From NCBI GenBank assembly GCA_021613535.1, contig CP075492.1, forward strand, positions 9,858,001 to 9,922,000: a stretch of 64,000 bases of DNA. The letters run 5' to 3'. Under the pieces are notes generated by a model, which saw nothing but the letters and a program-made list of their open reading frames with translations, made no database searches and had not been told where the DNA came from. Each line of letters begins with the position of its first letter. The stretch's first letter is position 1. The stretch comes from Adineta vaga (Eukaryota > Rotifera). Of the stretch, positions 37,609-49,721 are shown in pieces. A program made the translations under genes and the position numbers.

Positions 37609-39587
37609 TTAAATAATACTGGAATAATGACGAAACATATTTGAACCGGCTAATTTACATTGTTGTTTTAATGCAAATGAACTTGGTGATGTCATGATTG
37701 GATTAAAATTTGAACAATAAATTGGTGTTTTAGGTGAATGAATTGATAATATACGTGAATGATCATTCGGTGTAGAAACACTTTGTTGTTGTGGAACAAG
37801 AAGTGATTGAGTTGGAGAAACAAAACTTGATTGAAATTGAAGATTACTATTGTTAATATCCGTAGGTAAAATTTGTAAATCTATTGCGTTTGTTAAAAAA
37901 TAATGATCAAGTAATTTTTTATTTAATAAAAAATTCTTTTCACGTTCTTGTTTTAAACTATGTCTAAAATAATGCAAAAAAAAACAAAATTGACAACTTT
38001 CTATCTTTCGAACAACTCAGACATACCGAAGAGTTTCACGACTTGTTGGTTCCGATGGATAAACCGTTGGATCAAGTAATAGCTAAAGAAGAAGAAAAAA
38101 ATAAAAGCTCTTAACTAAACTTATCATTATAAAGACGGAAGTATTTTCATAGATCATTGTACTTCAATGATAATAGAAATTTGAGTATCTACTTAAAGAA
38201 TGACGAACAACAATATTAAATTATATAGTTGTCACAATCTATTCTATTCTATTCTATTTTGTATGAACATAATATCTTACTTCACGTGCTGATGGTCGTT
38301 GATGTGGATGAATGTTACACATGCGATCGAGTATTAAATTATTGAATTCTTTTGAACACTGTGGAATTGGACGTAAATACTGTAAAGTATTTAATCGAAC
38401 TTGTTGCCATTCATTACCTTCTTTTGGTAAATTGTAATTCATTGCACCAACATATATCGTTAATCCTAATGAAAATATATCGCATTTATCTAATTCAACA
38501 TTTCCTATATGCACTTTTGTAACATTTCTAATGCCAAATATCGACTATCACCATCTTCATCTGTTAAATTTGAACTTATTTGACTAACATGTCCAAGATC
38601 AGTTAATTTATATCGGACATCATTATCGGAATATTCACATACCATAATGTTTGCTGGTTTAATGTCTAAATGTGCTAAATCTTTGCTATGAAGAAATGTT
38701 AAAACATCACTAATTTGATGAAGGATCGTTTTTAAAATCGATTCATTAAAATTAATATTTGATTGGCGATTTTTTTCGATTAAATCTTCTAATGAACCAC
38801 CATTACAATACTCCAATTGAATAAAAAATCGACCATCGGATTCGATCCATGCTGAATAATAACGAACTAAATTTTCATGTGATGTTAACATTGCATAAGC
38901 ACAAATTTCACGCCAAGCTAATTGTTCATAACTCGTACCGATTATTGGTTGTTTCGATGATTTAATCGCATAATTCAAACCATCAAGTCGATTCGTACAT
39001 AGATAAACATGAGAAAATTCTCCGTAACCAAGAAATGATTCATGATGAAATTCTTGTTCAAATCGTTGAATAGATAATGAAAGAAGAGATTGACGTTTCG
39101 CAACTAAACGAGTATGATAACGATGTTTAGCAAATGGATTAATATTAATAAGATCAGGAATAATTGTTGATGAAAGATGAAGAGATTCATCATGATGACG
39201 ACTACGACGTTGAATTTTTGGTGATTGAAATGTATTTTCTTGAACATAATCAAGATTTTTACGACGTGTGTATGGTGATTGATTGGGTGTTTGAAGTGAA
39301 ATTTGTTCAAATTTATCGTCACTTCGTTTACGTTTTTTGTTTGTTGAAATAGAAAAATCTGATAGGGTTGATTCAAGATAATTAGAATTATCTTCACTAT
39401 TTAATGAATCATCGAAATGCATTGATAAACGTTGATTTAAAATAAATTTCGGTGAAAATGATAGTCGAGTATGTTGAGTAAATTGTGATGATAAACAAGT
39501 ACTACTATCATTTGACTGTTGACTGCCAGGATTCGATTCATCGGAATCGAAAACAAGTGCAGGTATTGGACTTGAAAGCAATGGCAT
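37609..39587 (-). CDS. WEE1: WEE1-like mitotic inhibitor kinase, with apparent frameshift
   Basis: Nuclear kinase that phosphorylates the inhibitory Tyr of CDK1. Exons are 38281-39587, 38027-38082 and 37609-37963. The start is taken as MPLLSSPIPALVF, just after an acceptor-like TTTTAG. The N-terminal ~190 residues are Ser-rich and carry INPFAKH. The kinase domain has a glycine loop (GYGEFSHVY), AIKSSKQP, EYCNGGSLEDLI, HLDIKPANIM in place of HRD, DLGHVSQISS in place of DFG, and GDSRYLALEMLQ. That last block is a WEE1 hallmark. At 38511-38520 the reading frame breaks after EMLQ. It resumes as KVHIGNVELDKCDIFSLGLTIY if one more A is assumed in a run of four. No intron can explain this, as the ORFs overlap. 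The C-terminal coiled tail (LKQEREKNFLLNKKLLD) also matches WEE1. Confidence 0.88.
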
Positions 39588-40722
39588 TATCAGTAAATCT
39601 AAAACATATAATCTAAAAGTACGATATAACAATGTGATGTGATTTCATCTTTGTTCAGACAATCGACTGATTGATTGACCGTCCGGGTCAAACTACAGAT
39701 ATATAGATGATACAAAGCAATAGTATGGAATACACCAATCATATGATACGTTTTTATGAGCGACGTCTATCGGAAAATGAATACACTAAAGATGTATTTC
39801 ATAGTCTTAACAGTAAAACAGCAAGGGTATCAGCGCATAACTATAGATCATTCAATAACTAATAAAGTAGAGAATTCTCATTCATGCTTAGTTTTCTCTA
39901 TGAGATATATGGATACATATTCGTTGTTATTGAGTATATATCTTGACGAGAAATATTGATATGTAACTAACAAATGAACTGCTTGGAGCATACTTAAATG
40001 ATGCTAATTATAAGTTGCCTGACTCATTCATTCTCGCCTCAGACTAGTCGTTAGAAACGATAAACAATACGAAAAGCGGACGAAAGATGAAAATGAGTAT
40101 CCGACGGTTATAGTGACTGAGGATCATGTTTGATACGATGGATAATTTAAACTGTTATGTTCATGAATCTGTAATCACCTATGTATCAGCTTAGTGATGA
40201 ATTATTTTCAAAGTTATATCGTTACATATATAGAAAGTTTTCGTTTGTACTGATAAAATCAAGCTTTTCATCAATGATAATCATCGAACTCAAACTGCGT
40301 TAAGGAATTAAATTTACTTCAGAGTAATTTTTAGTATTTATTGATGATAAGATTATGTGTGAATATTATTATATCATTTTCATACATCATAGTATTGCTT
40401 GAGATTGACGTCTGCTGACAAATTTATGTCATCTATACTGTGTGAACAAATCTGTATGCATATTTATTCGTTCAAGATTGTTTACATGGCAAAGAGTACG
40501 AGTACAAAATAGCTGCATAAAATATTCGCTTCAATACTTAAAGCAGACATGACATATTGAAAGAATGAAAGGTACACAGAAACTATCTGCATTTATCAAC
40601 TTGCCTCGATAAATATCTCCATGCTAACGAACAACACACGCATACATATATATATATATATATTGTGCAACAAAGTACAATATGAACACATTCGACAGAA
40701 CGCAATAAGACACAGGACCAAT
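39588..40722. other. Divergent intergenic region between WEE1 and ZC2HC1
   Basis: Holds the left copy of a long inverted repeat (39958-40286) and an (AT)n tract at 40649-40663. No ORF with motifs. Confidence 0.6.
39958..40286 (+). repeat. Left arm of long-range inverted repeat
   Basis: About 330 bases that reappear, reverse-complemented, at 63219-63549 with roughly 15 differences that I count by eye. Shared blocks include GAACTGCTTGGAGCATACTT and CGTTAGAAACGATAAACAAT. Non-coding on both strands. It could be a short non-autonomous transposon, a dispersed regulatory block or a duplicated fragment. Confidence 0.9.
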
Positions 40723-41494
40723 ATGAGTGATGGTGATGAAATTAACAATTCTATACAAGAATTAATTCAATGCTCAGCATGTTTAAGACGAATGCGTTCA
40801 GATGTTTTTACTAAACATCCGAATGTTTGTCCAAAAAATCTGACGAAGCAACGAACTGTTCCAATCTTTGATATGACACGATATCGTTCAGTTAAAGCAG
40901 GTGATCAAGTTATACCCGTATGTAAAATATCATCTAGTAATAACAAAAAACCAAATAATATCAATGTACGACCTTCTCAAACACGTAGTACTAAACGTGA
41001 TCGTCATTCAGATACACTCGTACCACCTATCATCAATAACTTTTGTATGTAAATACATTTTACGAGAAGAAAAAAAAGACACATTAAATTTCAACGTTTC
41101 AATATATTCTAGGTTGTCCAACATGTAAACGTACATTTTGTGAAAAAGCTTATGATCGTCATGTAGCATTTTGTACACAAAAGATCAAACAAATTCAACA
41201 ACCACCATCTGATGATGTGCTACTCGCTCGATTTAAACTCGATCGACGAATTAAATTTGGTTCTAATCGAATTGTTTCAACATTTTCTAAAACAGCTCCA
41301 AATCTTCCAAAACCTCATATCAATCAAGATCCACCGAAAGAAAAACTTCCATCACAACCATTCTGTCTATTATCTTTAGGAAAGAACTTCCTGCAAGTGG
41401 TTTAGCTTATTGTCCATGGTGTTCGAAACCATATATTCCGAATTGTATACATTATTGTCGAAGATCAAAAGATCGATTTTCTCTTCATTCTTAA
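40723..41494 (+). CDS. ZC2HC1-type (C2HC zinc-finger) protein, with apparent frameshift
   Basis: Small protein with C2HC fingers spaced as in the ZC2HC1A/B/C family, whose function is poorly known. Exon 1, 40723-41044, holds the first finger: CSACLRRMRSDVFTKHPNVC (C-x2-C-x12-H-x4-C). Exon 2 starts at 41113 with the second finger, CCPTCKRTFCEKAYDRHVAFC. It continues through FKLDRRIKFGSNRI, a basic segment. At 41371-41385 the frame closes at a stop soon after SLGK. Adding one A to the GGAAAG run restores a frame that reads ELPASGLAYCPWCSKPYIPNC and IHYCRRSKDR to a stop at 41494. That tail has further Cys/His residues and looks coding. I found no GT donor in the right phase, so a single missing base is the best explanation. 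Confidence 0.75.
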
Positions 41495-41571
41495 GAATAA
41501 ATTCATTTCAAGTGAGAAAACAAAAATCGAATGTATATATTTGGCAGTTTAAGCAATAGGAAAACAGTACT

Positions 41572-43326
41572 TTATGAATCATAGAAGAATTTCACCAAAT
41601 AATAACGAATAAAAAAAGTCAGGAAACTACCGAAGACAATCTAAAATAGATGGATAAATGAGTGAGTGAATAAAAAATTAGTCCAAATCAGTCTTTCTAA
41701 CCTGTATTAACATCAAGATTCGAGAAAGTGTTTCTTCATGTAACGGTCCGAACCAACAGAGAACTGTATTAATAATCGTAAAATTTGTCGTTGAAATCAT
41801 TATTTCATTATCATTATTTTGATATTCTCGATATCGAATAAATTTTGTCAATGAAAAAAAGCGTAACATTAACCATCCGAGTGGTTTTAAATCTTTTTTC
41901 TTGAATTCAACTTCCGATGGATTCAATTTATTCGAATCCGGATCTAATCTAAAATCATATATGAAGTTTCGTTGCCGAATTGATGATGAACATTCGTTTT
42001 TTTTGTCTTTTCTATCTACCTTGGTAATCGATGTCGAGGACATGGAATAAATTTGAATAATTGTGGTACAGAAAGAAGAAAATTCACAATTTGTGGGATA
42101 AAAAAAAGTAACATCGTTTTGCTAAAATGACCAATGATACCAACGACAGCAAATGTCATTCCAGCAAAATAACAAAGTGTATCACCGACAAATATTTCTG
42201 CTGGACACCTGAACACATGAGAAAATCAATGTTGTAGGGGAAAAGAAAATCAAAAAAGTAAACAAACCAATTTCGAAGTAAAATTGGCATAGTACAAGCG
42301 ATGAATGGAATCATAAAATAGAGCGAAAAGAGGTGCTCTTCAAAACAAATACCTAAAGTAAAATTGAAAAAAACGAAAAGACTTTTCTTTCTATTTTATA
42401 ATTATTATTAATCGATAAATACAAACCTTGCAATTCAATTAAGTTAAAAATCAATATTGAACCTGCAATAATAATTGATTGGCCAACTTCAAGTCCATTT
42501 ACACCAGCCAATATATTAATTGCATTCGTACAAAAGACAGCTACCATACTCATGTAAATATAATAAAGAAAACCTGCATTCAAATAGATAGACATAGCAA
42601 TTAGATATTATTTAAAACTCTTTGTCTAGTATATGTTGAATTAATTCATACCAAGATTCCATTGTTGACCTAGATATGGTCTTACTGGTTTTGGGAGAAT
42701 AATAGTGGTTGAATGATAATTAGCAAAATAGACGAGTAAGAGTGGTAAAGAAGCAATCATTGGTAATAATAATTTTACACTCCAACGTAGATCAAGTACA
42801 TCATCAGCAAAACCAAGTAAAACCATGCAACAGATAGAAAGTAGAGCAGCTAAATATTCAACGAACTAAAGAAGAACAAAAAGAAAACAAATGCTTATTT
42901 CTTATCTATTAGAATTATTACTTTATGATTTGGAAAATCACTTTCTGGATGTAAATGTTCAGAAAAAACGATAGCAATCATGACGAACATTAATACCAGA
43001 AAAATCCCAGCTGCAATAACACCTTGTGATTCAGCACTAAATAACGAGAAAAAGCAATGAACAGTTTCCTTGAGCTAACATGTTTTCACCTTGCTAAACC
43101 TATATTACGAGTACTTTATTAGAAATGAATCTTACATTTTTCTCTCTCTTGAATTTCGTTTATTCAAATCATAACCCCATAATTCTGCCTTGATAAATTT
43201 CTCTTTCAACAATGGTATCAATCGATTAACAAGAATTCCACCAATAATCGAAATTACAATATCGAACGCAATTGTAAATAGATCGAAACGATCTATGACT
43301 GGTGCTGATGCTTTCATCGATTTCAT
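41572..43326 (-). CDS. DPAGT1: UDP-GlcNAc:dolichyl-phosphate GlcNAc-1-phosphotransferase
   Basis: First committed step of N-glycosylation: transfers GlcNAc-1-phosphate from UDP-GlcNAc to dolichyl phosphate at the ER membrane. It is the target of tunicamycin. The start is [14 protein letters not shown] at 43326 and the stop is at 41572. Clear blocks: [30 protein letters not shown] (catalytic DD), [58 protein letters not shown] and [10 protein letters not shown]. After LPR an intron (41949-42019) joins to [12 protein letters not shown]. The final exon 41572-41640 gives [20 protein letters not shown]. About ten membrane helices. It matches human DPAGT1 throughout and shows no lesion. Confidence 0.95.
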
Positions 43327-43914
43327 ACTACAAATAAAAGATATAGTTTAAAATACACTTATTCATCAAAGTTTTCACTATAGACAGTTGAATTTGAACC
43401 TTAAGTTTACTAAATGGATTTATTCAGATTAATTATCGTTAACAAAAACTAATTGACATTTCTATAGTAGAATGAGATCACTATTATATCCTGTACTTTA
43501 TAATATAGTATAATTCTGAGTTCGACAGAAACATCTGGAAGATTGCTATTGGTCTATCGATACATACCGATCAAAAATAAGCGTTACTGTATACGTTTTT
43601 TCCCTTCTACTCCACGTCAATCATAATTTTCGTATCATTTGAAGATACGAATCAGTATTACTAAAATAGAAACTGTCATATTATAGAGATCCTAAAAGAA
43701 AATCGTCGTGCGTTTTATCTTTAATATTCTTGCTTTTGTTTGATATAAACAGCATGTGCACAAAATGATAGACTATCGATACATTCATAGCAGTTTGTTT
43801 CTGGTTTATCTTTTGGTAATTAAACAAACAACGATATGCTATTATTTGATTTTATTGAATAAAAATATATATGTGGAGCACATGATCTGTTTATGATAAA
43901 TTGTCTTCATATAT
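43327..43914. other. Intergenic region
   Basis: Between the DPAGT1 start and the 3' end of the small secreted-peptide gene. AT-rich, nothing recognised. Confidence 0.5.
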
Positions 43915-44292
43915 TTAACGTCGTCCTGGCATTGCCCAGAGACCTTGAAGACTGTGTCCACCTTGAAAATTTGCTGGTTCACCAAGATATTTTTTCCGTC
44001 TTTCTTCAATACCATAATGATATGCTTTCTTTGCTTTCATTGGCCAAGCAACAGATCTATCGACTAGTCCATGATCACTACCACTTTCATTGTTATCAAC
44101 TTCTTCAATTTCATTCCACAATGCGGATGCGACTACTGATGGTTCAGGTATAAATCGTGTTCGTGCCCAAGACGAAACCAATAACTAAAGACAACATAAA
44201 AACAAATAGTGGAGATATTCAAAAAGATCAATTGAAATTTTACTTACTTGCATGAGAATAGCAATAAGAAGTATTTGTTGAGAGTAACGCAT
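43915..44292 (-). CDS. Putative amidated neuropeptide / peptide-hormone precursor
   Basis: Two exons, 44248-44292 and 43915-44184, phase 0, 104 residues. Residues 1-22 form a signal peptide (MRYSQQILLIAILMQLL, then VSSWA). A spacer of about 55 residues contains acidic stretches and basic sites (KAKK). At residues 77-80 lies a dibasic RRKK cleavage site. It is followed by a 21-residue segment starting YLGEP and ending GLWAMP, and then by GRR as the last three residues. This is the classic layout of a secreted peptide cut at dibasic sites and C-terminally amidated through the Gly. I do not recognise the family. Pro-amide ends also occur in DH31/calcitonin-type peptides, but there is no further match. 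The prediction rests on architecture only. Confidence 0.6.
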
Positions 44293-45653
44293 GATAATAA
44301 TGATGGAAATGATAGGTATTGAATGTGTAGACGAATATAAACGTTTCCTTTTGAGCACTGGTTAATAAATACTCGGATTGGTAAGACGTCAGCAAGAATT
44401 AATAATCAATTTTGATACTCATTTTTGTTCCGATATATATTAATATGTGGGCAAAGAAATATTAATGTGACATCTCATCTAACTGTATTTAATGCCGTAA
44501 GTGCACTTTATCTCAATGTCAATGTCGTCAATCAAATTTTAACGATTGAAAAATAGTTATAATTTATTTAAATATCTAACCTTCGTAGATACTGCATTAT
44601 GATGTGAATGAAAAAAATACATTTCTGTTTACAATGCTTAAATAAATGAGTATTATTGAACTATTGTTTTTTTTTAACTTTCGATAAGACTCTTGAGAGT
44701 ATAGATGTATAGTTATTGATAACATGTTTGAATAAAATAGGACGGTGCACTGTTTGTTGTCAATTCTGTCAGATAAGTTTAGAAATTGTGCTAATGATCG
44801 AGAGTGTTCATCGATGATTATCAATAACTTTAAAAATAAGTGGTTATTACTTATTCTGACGTCTTTTGAAAAATGTTCACTTAATTTATTTTATCAAACA
44901 CGCAAATTATGACGTCCTAAGTTTTCTGAGTAACAATTAAACTGAATTCGAATTGTTTGAGAAGTTCAAATCATAACTACGAATGATAATGACGTCGTTT
45001 TATATGAAATATGTGAATAATCAATCTGTGCAACACGTCCATGATAAAAACATCTCGACAGACTTTCAAAGACTAGACCAACCAAACTGACATATTCGAT
45101 GACATTTGGAACGAATATTTTGTTAAATTATCTAGCGCGTTAGTCGTGTCATAGTAGTTCTTTGTTTTTGATTTAGGGAATTCGCCTCTGCTATTTCTCT
45201 TTTATTATTAGTATTATCCTAGAGTAATCATCACAACGACATCATCCAATCGTTGACCTTTTCATTGAAAAACAAGTTTCGAGCACGTATTTTCTTTTTT
45301 TTTAAGCGAACTCGAATAAAAATGTGAAAAAGTTTAAAATTTTCGAAGGTCAATGTATACTAAATGTTGTCTATTATTTGTTAAACACTTTAAATTGTGT
45401 GGGATAAACATTCTTTTTGTAATACAAAACGAATAGACTATCAAAAAGTCAAGATTATGACTTCTTCAAATACTTGTACTCACGTTCCGAAAATGCATGT
45501 GAAAACGATGTTCTTTCACGTATATTATTAATCCCGATAGGATATAGAGTGAGAGAAATAGTCACCATATAAACGACGATTGTAACCATCATTATTCGAC
45601 ATTTTCTATTTCATCAATCTCGATTCTAATTCGTTCGAGAAACTTTGAACAAT
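44293..45653. other. Divergent intergenic region
   Basis: Between the peptide-precursor gene (-) and the secreted Cys-rich gene (+). No ORF of note. A TATA-like motif sits near the right end. Confidence 0.5.
45568..45573 (+). promoter_or_regulatory. TATA-box-like element
   Basis: TATAAA about 85 bases upstream of the ATG of the secreted Cys-rich gene. Plausible core promoter; by eye only. Confidence 0.4.
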
Positions 45654-47024
45654 ATGCGTGCTAGTCTAGTTATTTGCTTGGCTCTTTTCGTTGTCATGGT
45701 CAGCTGTGCTGTACCAAAAACAAGTAAAGCACCAAAACGTCAATCCGCTTACGCATATTTACGTTCGGTTCGAGGTAAAAATTCTTGTGCTGGTGGAACA
45801 TGTCCATTCTGGGAACGACATGGCCGTTCATTTGCAGCACTTCGATGTTATTCACAACAATATCAAGAATGTGTTTGTCTTCATCGCATGTGTTTCAGTT
45901 CATGTATGTTTCAACGTGATGAATGTAATAAAGAAATGGCTATATGTTTAAAACAAATATGTCCACGATGTATGCCAGCATCATCGTTATCAATGTGTCA
46001 AGTGTATGATTCAATGGCTGATAAAGTAGCTCAAGCACTTTCAGTTTTTGCTTGTTATCCATGTTGTCCCAATCTTGTTAATTCAGCTTCGAATAATACC
46101 AATAGTAAGTGAATTTTGACGTAAATGTTATGAAAATATTAACATTGATCACTTTTCTGTTTTTCTTTTATAGACACAGGAGCTAATATCATAACAACAA
46201 CACCTCGTAAGAAGTATCAATTGATTTCATCACTTTAAAATAATTTCAATTTTATATAGAATCTGCCAACGGTGTAAATACAGGAGCAACAGGAAATACA
46301 AATGGAGCAGGTGAGTGAACGACATTGTCTTTCTGCTTTTGAATTTATTTTTTGTTTTACTTTTATTTAGGTATGTTATAGCATTGCTTTTTTTATTTCG
46401 AAATATACATATACATTTGTTGATCTCCTCTCAAATTAAAGCTGCCGGTTCAACAACTCGTAAGTAAAACCAAATAAATCTCATTTTGTTGTAAATTGAT
46501 GTATCTATCTATTTTAGCAATTCCTCAGAACACAAACAATACTTCGATTAATGGTGGCATGGGTAAATCTATCTCTAGATATTATAATCCATGAGACATA
46601 ATATAATTTCTTTATTAGGTCCTAATACAGTAAATGGAGCACGTCCAAATAATAATAATGGTAAAGAAAGACTTCTCTCTATTAATTTTCATCGAACGAT
46701 TTGTATTCGTTCTTTTTCAAAGGAAATACTTCTAACTTTGGTGGTGTATTTCCTGGTAGTGGTGTGGCAAATTTGAATGCAAATATAAGAAATAACAGTA
46801 GCAACAATAGCAATGCTAATAAGAATAGACCTGTTCAAAATCAACAAGTTCGACAAGTCACACGTCCAACAACACGACGTACGGTTACAACTCGTCGTAC
46901 AACAACTCGTCGAAAAACGACTACTACTCGTCGGCCATTAACAACGACAACAACTGCTCGTGGTAATAACATCAAAAATGCTGTTCGTAAACCCGTACAA
47001 GCTCAGAAAAAACCACAATTTTAA
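45654..47024 (+). CDS. Secreted Cys-rich protein with micro-exon linker and Thr/Arg-rich tail
   Basis: No known family recognised. Eight exons in phase: 45654-46104, 46174-46206, 46260-46310, 46442-46459, 46518-46562, 46619-46660, 46723-47024, with one short border less certain. Residues 1-18 are a signal peptide (MRASLVICLALFVVMVSC). The first exon encodes a domain of about 150 residues with some 17 cysteines, for example CVCLHRMCFSSC and CLKQICPRC. Six tiny exons of 18-51 bases encode Gly/Asn/Thr-rich linkers (TGATGNTNGA, NTNNTSINGG). The last exon gives a basic Thr-rich tail with repeated TTRR units. Secretion and extracellular-matrix or cuticle-like use are inferred from composition. Confidence 0.75.
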
Positions 47025-47921
47025 AAAATTAGATTTAAACAATACACATATACCCACATATATAAGAATTTTCCTTCATTCTTTTCCCTCTTTTCTTTGA
47101 AATAAAAGAATTTATACCAAATTTTAATATTCAATTCTTCTTTATTTTCTATTTTATTATTTCATATACTCGATTCATACAAACAAACATTTTTCTTATA
47201 ATACAAAAGTCAGTGAAGCGTTACGGCAGTAATGAATATGCCCACGCTATCACGCGTCATCCTTCTTTCCAATTTATCTCTTTTTTTTCTTAACTAACCT
47301 TGCACAAATTTGTTGCACATAGGAAGATAGTTGGGCATGCATCGCCTGCACATTTTTTTTACTTATATATGTTATTTGGTTGCTCCTGATATATATGAAA
47401 ACGTCCAAGTCATGGTTTTATTTGTATATGTATCATTTCAGTCAACAAAAAATTATTACTATCGTGCTGCTTGCTGACGTGTGACGCGTTCTCTTCTTGC
47501 CTTTTTTTCGTTTTTTGGGGGGAAGGGGTATTGTATAATTCGTCGCCGTCGTTTCTCTCTCTCTCTCTCTCTCTCTCGCTCTCTTGAAGTAATTTTTTTT
47601 CCAATGATGTATATGATGGGTAAAGCAATTGCGTGTAGTCAATTGGGTAGTAATGAGAGAGAGAGGTTTCAGAAGACAGTGAAGGAAAAAGAGACAGTAA
47701 AAAAATTAAAACATCCTTATAGCAACATATCAAGATAGAAAAAAAGGCTTTTTTTGTATTTCTCTTTTTTTTCTTTTTTTCTCTTTCTCTCTTGTTTCTT
47801 GAGTCCAGTTTGTTGTTTGTTATTGACGATCAGCATAATCATTGAGTTCTTTAGCTTTGTTATTTATATGAACTTTTGTCCTATTTTAGAAAAGTGATAG
47901 ACCGCCTGCTAATCTGCGGCT
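47025..47921. other. Intergenic region with a (TC)n tract
   Basis: A pyrimidine repeat lies at about 47552-47577, with a GA mirror near 47657-47665. ORFs across it are low-complexity. No gene supported. Confidence 0.5.
47552..47577. repeat. (TC)n microsatellite
   Basis: Uninterrupted TC dinucleotide run of roughly 13 units. Confidence 0.9.
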
Positions 47922-48470
47922 ATGTTTCAACGTACAGGCGGATTTTCAGGATCAAGAGCACGTGCGTATCAATAAAGATGTTTTCAATCTTATTTAGTCT
48001 AACTTTGATGTTGTTTATCTATTTCTTATAGCATACGTGCCTAATGTTGCAGCATCACGGGGAGTTTACCGATCAGCTTATGTTCGACCAGCTAGTCGTT
48101 ATGGCGTTCGACCTCCCCTTCGACCAGTAGTACCCGCTGGTCGAGGACCCGGTGGAGCTGGTCTTCTTGCAGCTATTCTTGGACCCATTGGTGGTCTTAC
48201 TGGATGTTTATGCTGTCTTAACACCATCGGTGTTTGGGGTCTATTTATTACGGCTATTCCATTGACTGTCTTCATCAGTGAGTCTATTTCGAAAAGATTA
48301 ATTTCTTTTTTCTTTTGTTCAAGCTTAACTTTTAATCTATTCAAGGTCGATGGTATCGTGATTACAAGAACCGTAATGGAAGTGGTGCTGAAGAACTTCT
48401 TGTTCCACATATGCTTCTCCTATTAGTGCTCGTATGTTCGTTCTTGTTCACGTTCATGCGTCGCTCATAG
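47922..48470 (+). CDS. Small two-helix membrane protein, paralogue A
   Basis: Unrecognised family. Three exons, 47922-47961, 48032-48277 and 48346-48470, in phase, giving about 136 residues. The N-terminus is basic and Arg/Pro-rich (YVRPASRYGVRPPLRPVVPA). A hydrophobic core follows: LLAAILGPIGGLTGCLCCLN, then TIGVWGLFITAIPLTVFI. After a short RWYRDYKNRNGSGAEEL loop comes a second helix (MLLLLVLVCSFLFTFM), ending MRRS. The LGPxGGL-x-xCxCCL core and the WGLF segment recur in the gene at 49722, as does an intron at the same place right after the first helix. The two are thus tandem duplicates that have diverged. Function unknown; membrane location inferred. Confidence 0.7.
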
Positions 48471-49721
48471 ATCAAACATCGATGACTTGGTCTTTCTCCT
48501 ATTTATGGTGTTATTTCTCTAATATACAAAACACAACAAAAATGGCTTGACTTTTTTTTTGTTCATACTTCTTTCTTTTGCAACACAACGAATTTTATTT
48601 CTTATCCGTTTTTTTCTCTTCATCTTTTGATTATTAACAAAACCACGGAACGCGCGCGATATGCATCATTAAACATTCTTTTCCCTAAAAGCAGCTAAAA
48701 AATATGACAACGACGACGGCGACGATGACGACGACAAAATAAAATCTATCTTTTCAAATTCATGTATTATCCAGCAGCAAACGTGGCGATGTTCAATGTT
48801 TTCTTTTTCTCACTTTTTTGCTATCTCTCTCATTCCATCTTTTTATTCAACTGATTTTTATTTTTTTTCTGTCCCTACATATCACTCGTAAAATTCAAAT
48901 AAATCATTTCGGACGCCATTCATTGTGTATTAAAATTTTCAATCTCATTAAAAAATTTACTATTTCATTTTGAGTATTATGATGAAATGAATGACCTTGA
49001 ATTGCTCATTTCTATTCAACAAGATTAGAAACTTTACATTTACATTCAGTGCAAATCTTTTGTTTATATTTGCTGTATTTCGTTTTTTCTTCTTCTCTCT
49101 TTGCTCTTTTCATCGAGTCAACATTCGTCATACATTTTCACTTTGTCATGCATGGTTTCCGCACAATATTCTCTTCTTTCTTCAAAATTTGTCTCAATAC
49201 TATACATGTCCTATCGATGCTTGTCGTCGTCATTTTTTTTCTTCTTTTTTTTCTGGGGTTGCAGTTACGCGTGTATACGGTTGAATAGGCACATCAACGA
49301 AAAAAAAAAGACTTGCTTCTTCTTCAATTTTTCTCGAAAGCATTCATGACGATATAACGCCGTATGAAAAATTACCTTGAGTCAATAGATATGCCTGACA
49401 AAAAAAAATCGAGAAAAAAATGTATAGCTATGATTGAGAGAGAAACCTGTATTGCCTCCCTCTATATGAGAGAGAGTAGGAAGCTTTTTCCCTCCGTAAC
49501 GATAGTTAACTTGCATGAAAACAAACTTATTTTTTAGTGCATTTTCTTTTTTTTCTCCTCTCTCTTTCCCCCTTTTTCCTTTTTGTCTATCTAAGCGTGT
49601 GAATGTCCATCCTTTTGGTTGTATGAAGAAGAAAATAACGAGATATTACTGACCCTTTTCTTACATCTTTAATTTCTTTTCTAGACAAGAGAGTGTGCGC
49701 GTGTAAACTAAACACTCATTA
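48471..49721. other. Intergenic region between the two paralogues
   Basis: Poly-pyrimidine-rich sequence. A GACGAC-type run lies near 48708-48737. No third copy of the paralogue was seen. Confidence 0.5.

Noticed and set aside
38495-38560. An intron explaining the WEE1 frame change
   Set aside because: The two reading frames overlap directly, and any GT-AG choice removes the conserved GDSRYLALEMLQ segment.
47410-47738. Overlapping ORFs around the (TC)n tract
   Set aside because: Created by the dinucleotide repeat; no motif.
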